This document shows, in pieces, positions 1-10,905 of a stretch of DNA of 64,000 nt. This DNA is from Todiramphus chloris collaris. Its lineage: Eukaryota; Chordata; Aves; Coraciiformes; Alcedinidae. Made by a program: the position numbers and the translations under genes. The stretch spans positions 8,444,522 to 8,508,521 of the forward strand of contig JANVCC010000130.1 of NCBI GenBank assembly GCA_025345505.1, read 5' to 3'. Position 1 is the first letter of the stretch; every line of letters begins with the position of its first letter. Below the pieces are notes generated by a model that did not search any database, was not told the DNA's origin, and saw nothing but the letters and a program-made list of their open reading frames with translations.

Positions 1-412
1 TTCTCCTATGCAGTTTATAAATCCCTGATATAATCTCTTCTTTCCTTATGTTTTGAAGGCTTGTAGGAGAGACCCGACTACCTTGTCTTTTATTTCCATT
101 TGAAGGCCTCTATAAAATTGCACGTTACAATATATGGTGCCCTTCTTGTATAAATGTTTATAATCTGCTTTATGGACCTTGACACCATCCAGTCCTCATA
201 TTCCCTTAAGATAGGTGTTGAAATTAAATTGCCTGCAAACGCTTCTTTATTTTTGAAGCTTTTCTTTAGGGAAAACTTGTTTATTCTTTGCATTTGCTTA
301 ATTTTTGTTACGCTGTTTCTTTTCCTTCACATTCAAATGGCATAAACCGGTAGCTCTGTTTCCTCCAGCTTTCAGCTGGAAATATGGAGGAACAGACCTA
401 TTGGTTTATCCA

Positions 413-469
413 GGGGAAAGTGGGATGGAGGCAGACAGCAGGGGGAAGTGGGATGGAGTCAGCCAGCAG
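413..469. repeat. Short tandem duplication, about 28-bp unit
   Basis: Two adjacent copies of a 28-29 bp unit, GGGGAAGTGGGATGGAG followed by (G/T)CAG(A/C)CAGCAG, lie at 413-441 and 442-469. They differ by one inserted A and two substitutions. A partial third copy (GAGGAAGCAGGGTGAGAGC) follows. This is a minisatellite-like local duplication, purine-rich on the + strand. Confidence 0.8.
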
Positions 470-1109
470 GAGGAAGCAGGGTGAGAGCGTGTGATTCTTG
501 CTTTGTTTGTACAGCAGGGTATCATCCACGGAAAGTCAGTAGCCATCTACTCACCGGGAATGATGTGCAACCTTCTCAGGGTGTGAAACAGCTCATGTCA
601 TCCTGTTCAGCGGGCACTAAACAACACAGTGTGGGCTCCATCTCGTGTCGTACGCTGCAAGCTAAACAAAAGGCCTCCGGGTCCCAGCTATGCCAGAGAT
701 GTATCTATAAGGACTTTTTAAGGATGTGCAGTGAATGGGAATGAAATCTGCTTAACTCTGCAGGGAGCTGGGCATCTCCCTGCTCCTGCTGTTGTCTGCT
801 CTTGTCTTTTGAACTGCCTTATGGCATAAAGGTCTCTGAATGTTTCTGTTCTTGCTCAGGCAGGGAAGCTCTTCCTAGTTTATTACAGTCTAAATAGGAG
901 GCAATATTTTCAAAGTGCTCTAAAAACGTACTCTTTTCTTTTTTGTCTTTTTCCCCCTTCAGCTCCCTAATTGGTTATGAGAAGTTCCAATGTTTTTTAC
1001 TAGGTTTTTCTTTCCTCAAATACGTCTGCAGGTGTTTTTGCAGATTTTTGATTAAAAATAAGAGGATTTTTGCTGAATTCCTTGTTTAGACAAGAGCATG
1101 TTTGTTGGT

Positions 1110-1340
1110 TGAGACACCGGACTGAGAGTAAGACAGTTGGGTTTTACTCCAGACTTTACCCATGCTTTGCTCTTAAATGCATCATTTGCCTTTTTTACAG
1201 GCACAGCTCTACCCTGCAGTATGTAACAGGAATTTCACCGTCTTGAAAACTCACTGGTACTGTAGCCAGGTTTAGTGCTGCCTTGTAATTTTCTGATCTG
1301 CCAGCTAGGGATAAGAATACTTGCCCATTAATGGAGAAAT
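1110..1340 (+). repeat. MIR-like ancient SINE relic
   Basis: The segment starts with a CGGACTGAGAGTAAGACAG-type stretch followed by TTGGGTTTTACTCCAGA, resembling the tRNA-derived/core part of MIR-class SINEs (consensus style: gGACTcggGAGtcAGAC...TGGGTTC...). It ends with a GGGATAAGAATACTTGCC stretch, resembling the MIR-class 'GGGATAATaATACcTaCC' block. The middle part is badly eroded. The identification is by eye against remembered family structure; a RepeatMasker search would settle it. Confidence 0.4.
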
Positions 1341-4300
1341 GTTCCAAATTACCAGCCCAAGAATTAGAAATCAGAAAGTCACCATGTAATAAAAGAATTG
1401 ACTTAAGCAGCAAGACTTTTTTTTTTTTTTACTTTCTTAAGTAGAAATTGTTTTTTCAATTGCCTTCAGATTTTTGAATCATAAGATTTGGTTTTCTCCA
1501 ACCCCTGCCCAATTATATAGCTATGGATCTTGTCTATCCGTTGACTTCTGAGAATTAGGGCTTCACATAAAACAGAGCAGAAGGAGTGAAGTTGTGAGAC
1601 TTGTGATAAAATCAAGAGAGATGATAACATTGATGTTGTAGAGATGGGGCTTCATTTGTTAGTATCTGTAAACTGTTTTGCTAGCCTTGTATGGCATGAG
1701 CTATAGAAAGAAATGTTACTGTGCAATGTGCATCACCAAACGACACACCACATGTCTCTTCAAAGGGTGTGTGAAGTGAGAGTGTGGGGCAGCAATGTAT
1801 TTCCAGCTCGGTTCACTAATGATCCCTGAGCAGGTGCTCATCTGGTAGGCTGCCTGCACACAGACTGCTTTGTTGCCAGGCTAACTCTCTGTTCTGCTCT
1901 TGTGTTTTAATTTATTATCTGCAACAGGTTGTAAGATTTCTCAAAAAAGAAGAAATATGACTAAGATAAATAGCCTTTGTTGCTATTTTAAGTATTAAAT
2001 TAAAACTTGAACCGTAGATGTGGAACAGTGATTTTCAGCATTGTAACACTCTATAGGTGCAGACTGTAACCTGGGATGTATCTCCCCAGTTCCACTACCA
2101 CCAGTGAGATTTGCAGAGTTAAAATTGAGTGTCCATTGACCTGTAAGAACTGAATCTTCTTTGCACTCACGGTGATGCTAATTCCTGTAACTCCTAATGT
2201 GGAAAATCTTCTTGAGATGTTTTGCCCATTTCATGACTGAAGGATTTGTGAGCCCACACTTCGCGCACGTGAATTTTGGGAGCGTCACATGGAAGCTTGT
2301 TTGTTATCTTCTGAGCAAAAGCATATGTAGAAGGGCAATGAGCAATAGGCTTCAAAAAATTCTTTGAGCTATGCGCTTTTTTCCTAGACTACCACTGCTG
2401 CGGTTCATACAGAAGTGGTCACGCTAGCTTAAAATAGCCAGATATGGTCTTCCTAGCATGGCATCTGCCTGGACGTGAGTGTGAGCTGCAAAGCCTACCC
2501 AAGAGGCCAAGTAAACATTCTTTAGTTAACCCATATTGAACTACTCTAGGTAGGTGGTAGCACTACCCGAGTTAAGTTCTATATCTCTACACAAATGTGG
2601 ATATAGCAGGCTCTTAAGGGAGGAGACTGACTTGGGTAGCTTCTGAGAATTCCTTCTATGACTGTAGATTGGAATATGGTATCAGTAGAGAAGAAAAATC
2701 TCTTTCCCTCAACTCTTTTAAAAGGAGAGCTTCCGGAGTTCACCCTCCCATCCCCTCTAGTACTCTCCTCTGTTCATTTTCATGCCAGCTCTCTTCTTGC
2801 CAAAAATCCCATCTGCTCACCAGTGGCATTCCAGAGCAGGAGGTGCTCTGGGGACTTGGTGCTGATTAATAGCCTCAGCATCGTTCCTGAGCCTGCATGT
2901 GGAAGGAGGAGGAGAGGGAGATGGATGAACTAGGAAGATCTAGGAGGCTCCTCCCTAAGGGCCGGTGATCGCTGCATGTCCTTTCCCTAGGTAATACATG
3001 TTTCAAGACTGTTTCCTCAAATACAGTTTTTGTTCCAGTCTGTATGGAAGCAAGGAAGCTTCTTCCTGGGTCAGAGACAGGCTTCAGAGTCAGAACAGCT
3101 TCCATGGAAATCACTCTCCCTTTTTATTATGCTCATTTTCATGCCATTGTTCCTAAATATTTACTTAAGTGCACCTGGTACAAAAAAATAATGCAGATAG
3201 TTGCACACTCACTTGTGTCCACCTGAGGAATTCTCTTGCCCTCCACCACCCATTGCTTGCTTTTTGTACTCCCGCCCTGCTTTTCAGGTGGTCAGCTTGT
3301 GCATGGAGCATTTTGAAGTCTGCGTCTCACAATATGGCCCCGTGGGCTCAGGTATCTGGTGAGCATCCTCTGTGATCCTGGTGTACAAAGGATAACTTAT
3401 GCACATACCTTTTTGATTTTCCTTACTTAGCTATCCTACTTAGCTTTTCCAGTTTTCCCTATTAAATAAATTAGATTAAGTTAATAGTTCTTATCTTTCC
3501 TTAATCATGATATTGAACAGCCCCAAATTACCTGCTTTCCTGAGAACGAACAGCTTTGTCACTCTATCATCCTGTTTTCTATCTTTTGCCTTTTTCCCAT
3601 CTCAGATCCATTTTCTGTGTCACCTCTTTCCTTTCTCTCTCCTCACATTCCTCCCCTGATCTCAGTGAGGGCTTGGGAGAGATCTTGTTCAGCCATGTCA
3701 GTTTGTTAGTGACAATAGACATGAGAGCTTGGCCCCACAACCTGTTGGTTTAGTTGGAAGGAAAGGCACAGAGGGAAGTAGAACCAAAGAGGTTTCAGTC
3801 TCCTCAACCTCTCCAGATAAATCTATGCCTGCCTTCCAGTGTGTTTTCCCTGAATGCCACCTGCAAGTGTTGCTTTTTGTGTTTTCTCTTTATTGATGCT
3901 CCTTTTTCCATCAGTTCTGTCTCTATTAACAGTGCTTTCCCCCTGCTTTTAATTCTTTTCATCCTGTCTCTGTTCTTGACTTCTGACCCTTGGGGGTCAC
4001 CCGCTCAGCTTCCTTCTCTCCTGTATACTCCCACTCCACCCCTACTTCACACACACCCCCCCCTTCCCCCTTTCTGTCAGACCTCAAAAGCTACCTGCCC
4101 TTCTGGGTTCTTTGTTCTGTAACAATTTAATTTTCCACTTGCTGCAGGAAAAATATAATTGGGTACAATGCAAGGAAATTTGAAGGGACAGAATGTTACT
4201 CCATTACGTATATTTACTGTAGGACATACATGTACACCATGGGTGAGGAAGAGCTACCAAATTGGGTTAATGGTCTCTTCTGCTGCTGAAACACCTCTCT

Positions 4301-4912
4301 GAAGGTATGCATCTAGAAAAAGATTATCTCGCTTGGAATGGTAGATCTCTATTGCCTTTTCACTGGAGGTGACTGGGATGAGTTGGAGGACAAGATTTGG
4401 CAAGTTCTGAGTTGAGTCATGTTCTTAAAGGTTGTGGCGGAGGTGTGTTTTAATCAGCAGATCAGTACAGATTATGCATTATTAATTAATTAACATGGCC
4501 CTTGACATGGTAGAAGTAAGCTGTCCCCATCTACTGGAACGAGCTGGTGAGCACAGGGCGAAGACTGTTGCTGACTGTGTGGGTGCTTTCCTGTCTCTCT
4601 GGCTGTTCACAACAACTTCTGCTGTCATCATAGCTGCTACAGCACGCATCACGCCTTGCCTTAAAATGGAGAGAGAAAAGGTAAAATGGGGGGAAATGGC
4701 TAAAATCCACTGAATTATCTACACATATAGTTTGGTCTGGCTCCTTTCACAGATGATCCAGCCTGAACATTGTCTCTTTTGTCCTCTTCTCTCTCACACT
4801 TACTCATAGTTGGTGCCAATTTTTTTCAGAAAGGTGTATGTAATAGAGAAATCACTGCCATTGTTTATATTCACCACTTTCTGAGGCATAAACTTGGAAT
4901 GGATGCCTTTCA

Positions 4913-5325
4913 AATCTTAAAAGGAGCGCTGGAGGGAACTGGGGTTGTTCAGCCTCGGGAAGAGGAGGCTGAGAGGAGACCTTATCACTCTCTACAAATA
5001 CCTGAAAGGAGGTTGGAGCAGGATGGGTATCGGTCTCTTTTCCCAAGTAGCAAGTGATAGGACAAGAGGAAAGGGCCTCAAGTTGTGCCACGGGAGGTTT
5101 AAATTGAATATTAGGAAAAAAATATTCACTAAAAGGGTTGCCAAACACTGGAACAGGCTGCCGAGGGAAGTGGTGAAGTCACCATCCCTGGAGATATTTA
5201 AAGGATGTGTAAATGTGTCATTTAGGGAGACGGTTTAGTGGTAGACTCGGCAGTGTTAGGTTTATGCTTGGACTTGGTGATCTTAAAGGCCTTTTCCAAT
5301 GTAAATGTTTCTTTGAATCTGTGTG
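4913..5325 (+). mobile_element. CR1 LINE, 5'-truncated 3' fragment
   Basis: The fragment corresponds to the extreme 3' end of a CR1 non-LTR retrotransposon: the end of the reverse transcriptase ORF followed by the short 3' UTR. Conserved CR1 stretches are visible in translation, such as [42 protein letters not shown] and [16 protein letters not shown] (the last two read through 5110-5205). The 3' end near 5290-5325 (GATCTTAAAGGCCTTTTCCAA, then AATGTTTCTTTGAATC) is a decayed version of the CR1 terminus. The element is inactive, lacking nearly all of ORF2 and all of ORF1. It lies in the same orientation as TMEM178B. Divergence from the copy at 58.8 kb suggests a different, probably older subfamily. 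Confidence 0.93.
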
Positions 5326-7294
5326 TCTCTGGGCTTATGCATGTATGTGTTTCTGTGTGTGCCCACTGCTTGTGAGGCAAACCTTTAGTGTCCTACCCTC
5401 CTTCCTTCCTTTGAGATATTTTGCAGCCAGTGCGTTTCCATGGAAGTCTGGTTCTTCTTAACCAAGACTAACATTTCCTATACAAACTTAATAAAAATGA
5501 ATTAAAAGAAAGAAATGTTGTATCAGTGTTCTAAATCAGTTACATCTTAACTTAATAGATTGCTATGACCACAGAGTAGAAGCATCCATGACTCTCAGTT
5601 TCATTTTGCTGTTTTGTTCTTCTGAAGTATCTCCAATGCAATTTCTTTCATGGCAGACAAGCCATGAGCACGTAATAAATTCACAAGTGAGGGTTAATAT
5701 ACAGTTACAGAAGAGTCACTTGGTTTTGATCAGTGAGGCTATGGTAGGAATAGCCCACAGATGTATACACCAGCCAGGATCAGAAAATGGAAATGACCTT
5801 CTCATTGTGCAAAAAATCCCATTTCCAGAATTCCTTATAAATCCTGTAAATGAATGTTGATCAAATTCAGGCTGGACAGGGCCAAGAAAGCAGATAAGCT
5901 CCAGGCTTGGGAGCATGATATTGGGACGCCCTTTCCCAGCATCCCCAATTATGTCCTAAAAAAATAATCTCAAAAGTCCTCATGTTCTCACTCATCAGAG
6001 ACCAGTGAAAAGGCAGCATAGCTTAGAGGCTGGGCACAGGAACCAGATCAAAACACTTCTGGACAAGGGGCTGTATTGATTTCCTAGCCCACGGGCTATT
6101 TTGAAGTTGCTTTACACAGGTGAAGTATAAAAAAAAAGAAAGGTCAAAAACCATAACTATACTGATTCTCTGTAGTACTTTACATCTCCTTTTCTCCATG
6201 AAAATATCCAGTCTGGAAATGGCTTGTCTCTTCTTTCTGTAGATACATTTTGTACTTCATAAGAGGTTTGATTCTTAACACCCCAGGTACTGTGCAGCAA
6301 ATACTCTGCAGAACGTAAGAGCTGAAGAGGGATTCTGCATTGAGCTCTCCACAAGCCAAGATCTGCAGTTTTGGAGGCTGTAGGCCCCAAACAATTTTGT
6401 GTATATGTAAAAGGCTTGATACAGTCAGCATGTAGGCATGTCAACATTTTTAATACCATGTTACTCTCACTGCCAAAAGAACAAGTGAAAATCATTTCTA
6501 TGCACTAGTTTTGGTCTAAGCCATTTATAAAACCTACCAATTTTGCAATGGTTGGAGATGTGCTGCACATTGAAAGCCTTGATTATTCACAGAAGTGTTG
6601 GTAGCATATACTGTAGGTTCATGTTTGCCTTCTCCTTCCTTAATTTTATTGAAATTTCCATCTCCTGCCTGTCACCCTGTCTCCTGTTGTGCTTCTGGTG
6701 TCTCCTGCGTGGTACAGAAGCTTTGCATGTGAACTGTAACACTGACTAAGCAGCACTGCACTCAGCTACGCTCCATATTTGATGATTTACAACCAGTGTC
6801 TTTATAAGCAGGGGATAAACCCATGGAGACACCCGATTCTGCCAGCTGCAGAAGGCAGCACTGATTCCTGCCTCCCCCTCAGAAAAAGAGGCTGTACATC
6901 CCCGTTTTGGCAAGAGGCAATTTGCTGTATACATCCCCGTAGAGCTAAACAACTGGTGCTTCAGCAGCCAGACGTACAAGGGGGGGTGTGTGCACATGTA
7001 CTCCCTTCCAGGACTTGACAGTCCGTGCTGTCAGGAGATTAAATTATACTCGTGGGAAATGGTGTGAGGGAAATAGCCCGAGACAGATTTCTCAGATATT
7101 GACCAGTTTTCTTCAGGACCTGTTAGTGTTAATTCTCTGTTCTTTCACTCCAGTGTTTTCCTCTGCGGTAGTTAGGTGCAAAATGTAATGAAGTCAGCAT
7201 TTTGGGGGGGACCTGTCCAGAGCATTATCTGTGAAAGGCAAGTCTCTTAGATTAGTCCCCTGCTCAGGAGAGTGTTAGGGTTCTGGCTTCTAGA

Positions 7295-7345
7295 AATGCT
7301 GAGCACTCTGAAACACAGGAGAAATCAATGGGAGCTGTGGGGCTA
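7295..7345. repeat. Possible ancient amniote repeat relic
   Basis: The stretch carries AAATGCTGAGCACTCTGAAA and, slightly downstream, AATCAATGGGAGCTGTGGGG. These two blocks resemble a motif pair I recall as recurrent in bird, crocodile and turtle introns. I cannot name the family with confidence. Confidence 0.25.
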
Positions 7346-7948
7346 AAGCTTGTCTGCAACTCTGGCCCTCAATGTACTGCTGATTTAGCAAAGATTTGTT
7401 GGGGTTTTTTTTAAATCTGTCTGCTAGTAAATGAGGTGGCTTTTCCACCTTTCTTTTTATCCAGTTTCTGCCATTTTTCTGCCCTCATGCAGAAAGCTGG
7501 TTTTGAGGCTATCTTGGCAGACACCCCATCTGAGACAACTATTTATTATGGAATAATTCGTTCTTTCACCGTGCCCCTTCTCTTTTCCTATTGACTCCAG
7601 CACAAACATACCGCAGGGTTAGACAAGATACCTGCCCTAAAGTCATCTGATGTTAGAGGCAATAAATCCTGCCCAATCTTTTCTCTGCACATCCATTTCA
7701 AAGCCTGGAGCATGGTGCAGCCCCAGCCAGTCTGCTGAACACCTGGTGCTTGTGGGTGCTGGCTTTTATTCCAGTTCCCTCATGGCTACAGGAGCTGAAA
7801 TTACTGGCCTGCAGAATAATGTGCCACACTGGAGGATCCCCTATAGGGCTGTCTGGGTGTCTAAACAGGCTGGCTGGTTCCCCTTATGGGTCTGTCACTA
7901 CAGGAATACCTTGAATGATGTTCTCATGCACTTCTCTGGGTGTGGTTG

Positions 7949-8212
7949 TAGGAAATGAATTGAGTGGGACAGGAGAGGTAGCTGGAAAAAATGGGAAAAT
8001 AGAAGAATAAGGAAAAGAAGGCAAGTATAGAATAGGAAAATAAGGGGAAAGAGGCAAGATGGAGAAAGGAAAAAAAAAAAAAAGAGAAGCAAAGAAAAAG
8101 AATGAAGGTAGGAGTAAGAAAAATGGAAATGAGATACAGAGATCAGGGAAGAGGATGAGGAAGCTGGATGGAGAGGAGTATATGAGGGAAACTGAAGAAA
8201 GGAGAAAATAGT
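7949..8212. repeat. Purine-rich (GA-rich) tract
   Basis: About 260 bp on the + strand are almost entirely A and G, including an A15-class run near 8070-8084 and many GGAAAA/GAGGAA blocks. Such homopurine-homopyrimidine DNA is able in principle to form triplex (H-DNA) structures. It explains the long phenylalanine/serine/leucine-rich frames on the complementary strand, which I do not regard as genes. Confidence 0.85.
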
Positions 8213-8720
8213 AACCTGACAGAGTACAGGAGACATGCTTATTAAGAGTTAATTTTCTTCCCAGTGGAATATTTCTGTTAGGAAAGAAGTCATCTAACAG
8301 ACATCGTGTCAGCTTGAAAAAACACACAAAAATTAGTATTACACTGTGTATGATTTGCTAAATTCCATCCCCTGGGGGACATCTTCTGGTGGAAACAAAC
8401 TTTGGGTTTGTCAGAATGAGGCTTTCTCTTTGAAGGTAAATTGTTCTGTCTTTGTGTCATGTACCTGGCAGTGATTCCTAAGCTGACAAAAGCTCCCACT
8501 GGGGAGAGATAGAGGTGAGAGGTCTTTCCTCTGCTTCGTGTTTGTGTGCTGGGGTGGGAGGGAAGCAGAGGGACAGGGACACAGTGAGGAAGCATGTGCA
8601 GATTAATGCTTCTAAAGAGAAACATCTGTAAGGGGCTGGTAAGAAAAGGAGGAAGTGTATAAGAGAGAATAAAAGATGAAACATAATGGAGAAGTGTAAC
8701 CAGTGAGCAAGGAGCTAAAG

Positions 8721-9020
8721 ATCTCTTCTTCTCTTCCTATTTTTTAATCAACCAATTCCCTTCTGATGTTTGTTGTTTCACTTCTCTGACTTCCCTGACA
8801 TTTCTTTATGTTCAGCTCCCTCTGTATTTCTCCTTTTGCCTCTGCTTCCCCGTGTTCTGCTACAGCTAAAATCCCTTTTCTAAAGCCTTTCCCTTTACAT
8901 ATCCTGCCTGCCTTTTCACAGTCTCCCTGTATATAACTGGTGTCTACCTTACTCCCTTTTTCTCTTACACTTTCCTATCCATTTGTGCAATTTTTCTGGA
9001 CTTGTCTTCATTGTCCCTAC
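8721..9020. repeat. Pyrimidine-rich tract
   Basis: The + strand here is strongly biased to C and T (CTCTTCTTCTCTTCCTATTT-type runs), the opposite skew to the purine-rich sequence at 7949-8715. No coding or splice context was recognised. Confidence 0.7.
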
Positions 9021-9069
9021 TAGAGGTTCTTGCTTCGGTGTTTTCTGTAGCCAGGTTTCCACTTTAGAC

Positions 9070-9172
9070 ATATATTTTATTTTTTTTTTAATGTGTACAC
9101 ACAGACGTATATATATATATAAAATGTATCTAAATCTATCATAATAATGTTATATATATGTTTATATATAAG
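9070..9172. repeat. AT-rich simple sequence with (TA)n
   Basis: A poly-T run is followed by GTGTACACACAGACG and then an uninterrupted TA dinucleotide run at 9109-9124. TATATATA blocks recur at 9150-9170. This is a decayed microsatellite region. Confidence 0.85.
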
Positions 9173-10689
9173 ACTTATTCTGAATCAGAACTAGTTAATC
9201 TATCCTTGGGCATAGATGAAGCCTGGGTGTTGTTCTTACTGTAGCTGATGAGCCGCCTGCTTTGATGTGAGGATTCAGACTGAAAGATGTGATTGCATTC
9301 CGCCAGTGCCTTCACACAGTACTACTTTCACGCCCAGAAACTGCCCATGACTTGGCAGGATGGAGTCACAGGAATGGCTTGGTTTTCTTCAGCACTAACA
9401 TCGTGAAATAGGACTCCTGAAACCCAGCTGCCCTGTGCTGATGAGTGTGATACCAGCACAAAGGTTGGCAAGTGGATCTAGCAGAATAGGACAGGGCAGC
9501 ATGAGCTGTCGTGATGAACCGTACCAGCTTTAGACACTCACTGTAGGCTCCCTCCTGACCATGCCTGTTCACACTAAACTCTTCTTTGCTCTCACACTCA
9601 ACAACTGAGGTAACTCTTCTCTGTGCTGCACATCCTTTTAGCCTATGTGCTGAAGGCCTGGGTGTCTTGATGCTTTATACCTTGAATTATACTTGTCAAA
9701 ACTGCATGCAGATAGCTTAATTTGTATTTGAGGTGATTGTATTTACTGTATGTAGACACAGGTTGTTTCTAGGCATTTACAGTAAGAGTAAATTACATCT
9801 CTGCTCCTCCTTGGCCAATTTATTTTGTTGGGGTCTTAATATAGGTGTGAAGCAGGACTATAAATACCGGATCTTTTCTACTCTGGTCTTCTAAGGAAAC
9901 AGTGTTTACATACACTGAGAGAGAGTTAGTGACTCTCCCTCTTAACGAAGTTTGAACCTCTTTGCCTAATTGGTTAGAGAACCCCCCTTGCAGAAGGGTG
10001 TGGTAGGGGCCACACCTTCTTGAACATCAGAAAATCGGTTTGGGAAAGTTGCCCTGACGTAGATCTGTTGCTGGCAAGGGCCCATGAGTTGCTCTGGTTA
10101 TGGGACTATGCACTGATGTCCTGCTGAGTTCTCTGCTGTGGGGCAGATGTGCTCTCCCAGCTGCCCCGCGGTTCCCGTTCCCCACTTACTTGCTTCAAGT
10201 GCCCATGCTTTCAGTGCCTTTCCAAAGGCCACACTGTTGTGGGGGTGCAGACTCAGTCATGAGAATAGCAGTGCCTCCTATGCCTTCCCACCACACTTCT
10301 TTCTCACCCAAAAGAAAAAAAAAACCCTAACAAACTCAAGTTCTGCTATGTTATGGCAAAAAAGTTTGGTTTACCTCAGCTCTAAGACCTGAGTTGGCAG
10401 GTTACAGAGGGTCAGTGTTTTCACAAAGCCAGCAGTTTTTCTGGAAGCTCCAAAGAGACCAGAACTGTGGGGACCACTGACTTTGAAGGTAGCATCCTTG
10501 CTGACACCAACACGCCAGCAGCTTACAGCATAGTCAGTCAGCTGTACAAGGAAAAATGTTTCTGTGTTCGAAAATCTCTCCTATTCACTTTTTTATTTTT
10601 TGCTACCCTTTTGGCCCATTGAAAAGCCTTCTTTGCAAAGTCAGAGAGCTCGTGGCCCGAAGAGTCATGACATTGTATAGCAGGACCTT

Positions 10690-10905
10690 TTCATTTCATT
10701 GTCTTCCAGTTGTATGGAGACTGATAATTTGTGTCTGGTGAAAGACTATCTTCCAAAAAGGCATTGACTCTTGATGTGACAAGACAGAGAGATGGAGAAG
10801 TTACTGCTTTTCTTGGTAGTTTGTTCCAGTAGTTAAACACTTGCAGAGTAATGTGTGCCTCATTTCTAGTTTGAAGGTGTCTCTTCACTTTCCAGACTCA
10901 CTCTT
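10690..10905 (-). mobile_element. Ancient CR1/L3-like LINE 3' end
   Basis: Reading the complementary strand gives a frame containing RNEAHITLQVFNYWNKLPRK followed by AVTSPSLCLVTSRVNAFLED. The block NYWNKLPRKAVTSPS is the diagnostic C-terminal pattern of CR1/L3-clade endonuclease-reverse transcriptases (consensus style: tvFNHWNkLPrevVdSPSl...fK..LdaFLe). Only the last ORF2 codons and adjacent 3' UTR remain. It is antisense to TMEM178B and far more diverged than the 58.8 kb CR1, so it is probably a very old insertion. Confidence 0.75.

Larger units (their letters stand above)
1..4912. other. TMEM178B: Intronic sequence of TMEM178B, 5' part of window
   Basis: No coding exon is recognisable here on either strand; the open frames are short, overlap in several frames and match no family I know. 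The stretch contains a short tandem duplication (413-469), a MIR-like relic (about 1110-1340) and pyrimidine-rich tracts at 3556-3660 and 3830-4080. It is assigned to an intron of TMEM178B by inference only, because that gene's internal exon lies downstream on the same strand and no other gene intervenes. It could also include undetected non-coding transcripts. Confidence 0.6.
5326..10689. other. TMEM178B: Intronic sequence with strand-asymmetric tracts
   Basis: No gene is seen. The interval contains a possible MIR-like 5' end at about 6013-6060, a candidate ancient repeat around 7295-7345, a purine-rich tract (7949-8212), a second purine-rich patch (8636-8715), a pyrimidine-rich tract (8721-9020) and an AT-rich simple region (9070-9172). 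Several open frames of 60-147 codons are by-products of the low-complexity purine/pyrimidine composition, for example long F/S/P/L-rich frames opposite 7.9-8.3 kb. Confidence 0.6.

Noticed and set aside
6013-6060. Possible MIR 5' end (GCAGCATAGCTTAGAGGCTG)
   Set aside because: Similarity stops after about 40 bp and no MIR core follows, so it is too weak to annotate.
7884-8327. 147-codon frame on the minus strand, rich in F, S, L and P
   Set aside because: It is the complement of a homopurine tract; low-complexity composition removes stop codons, and no start context or domain is present.
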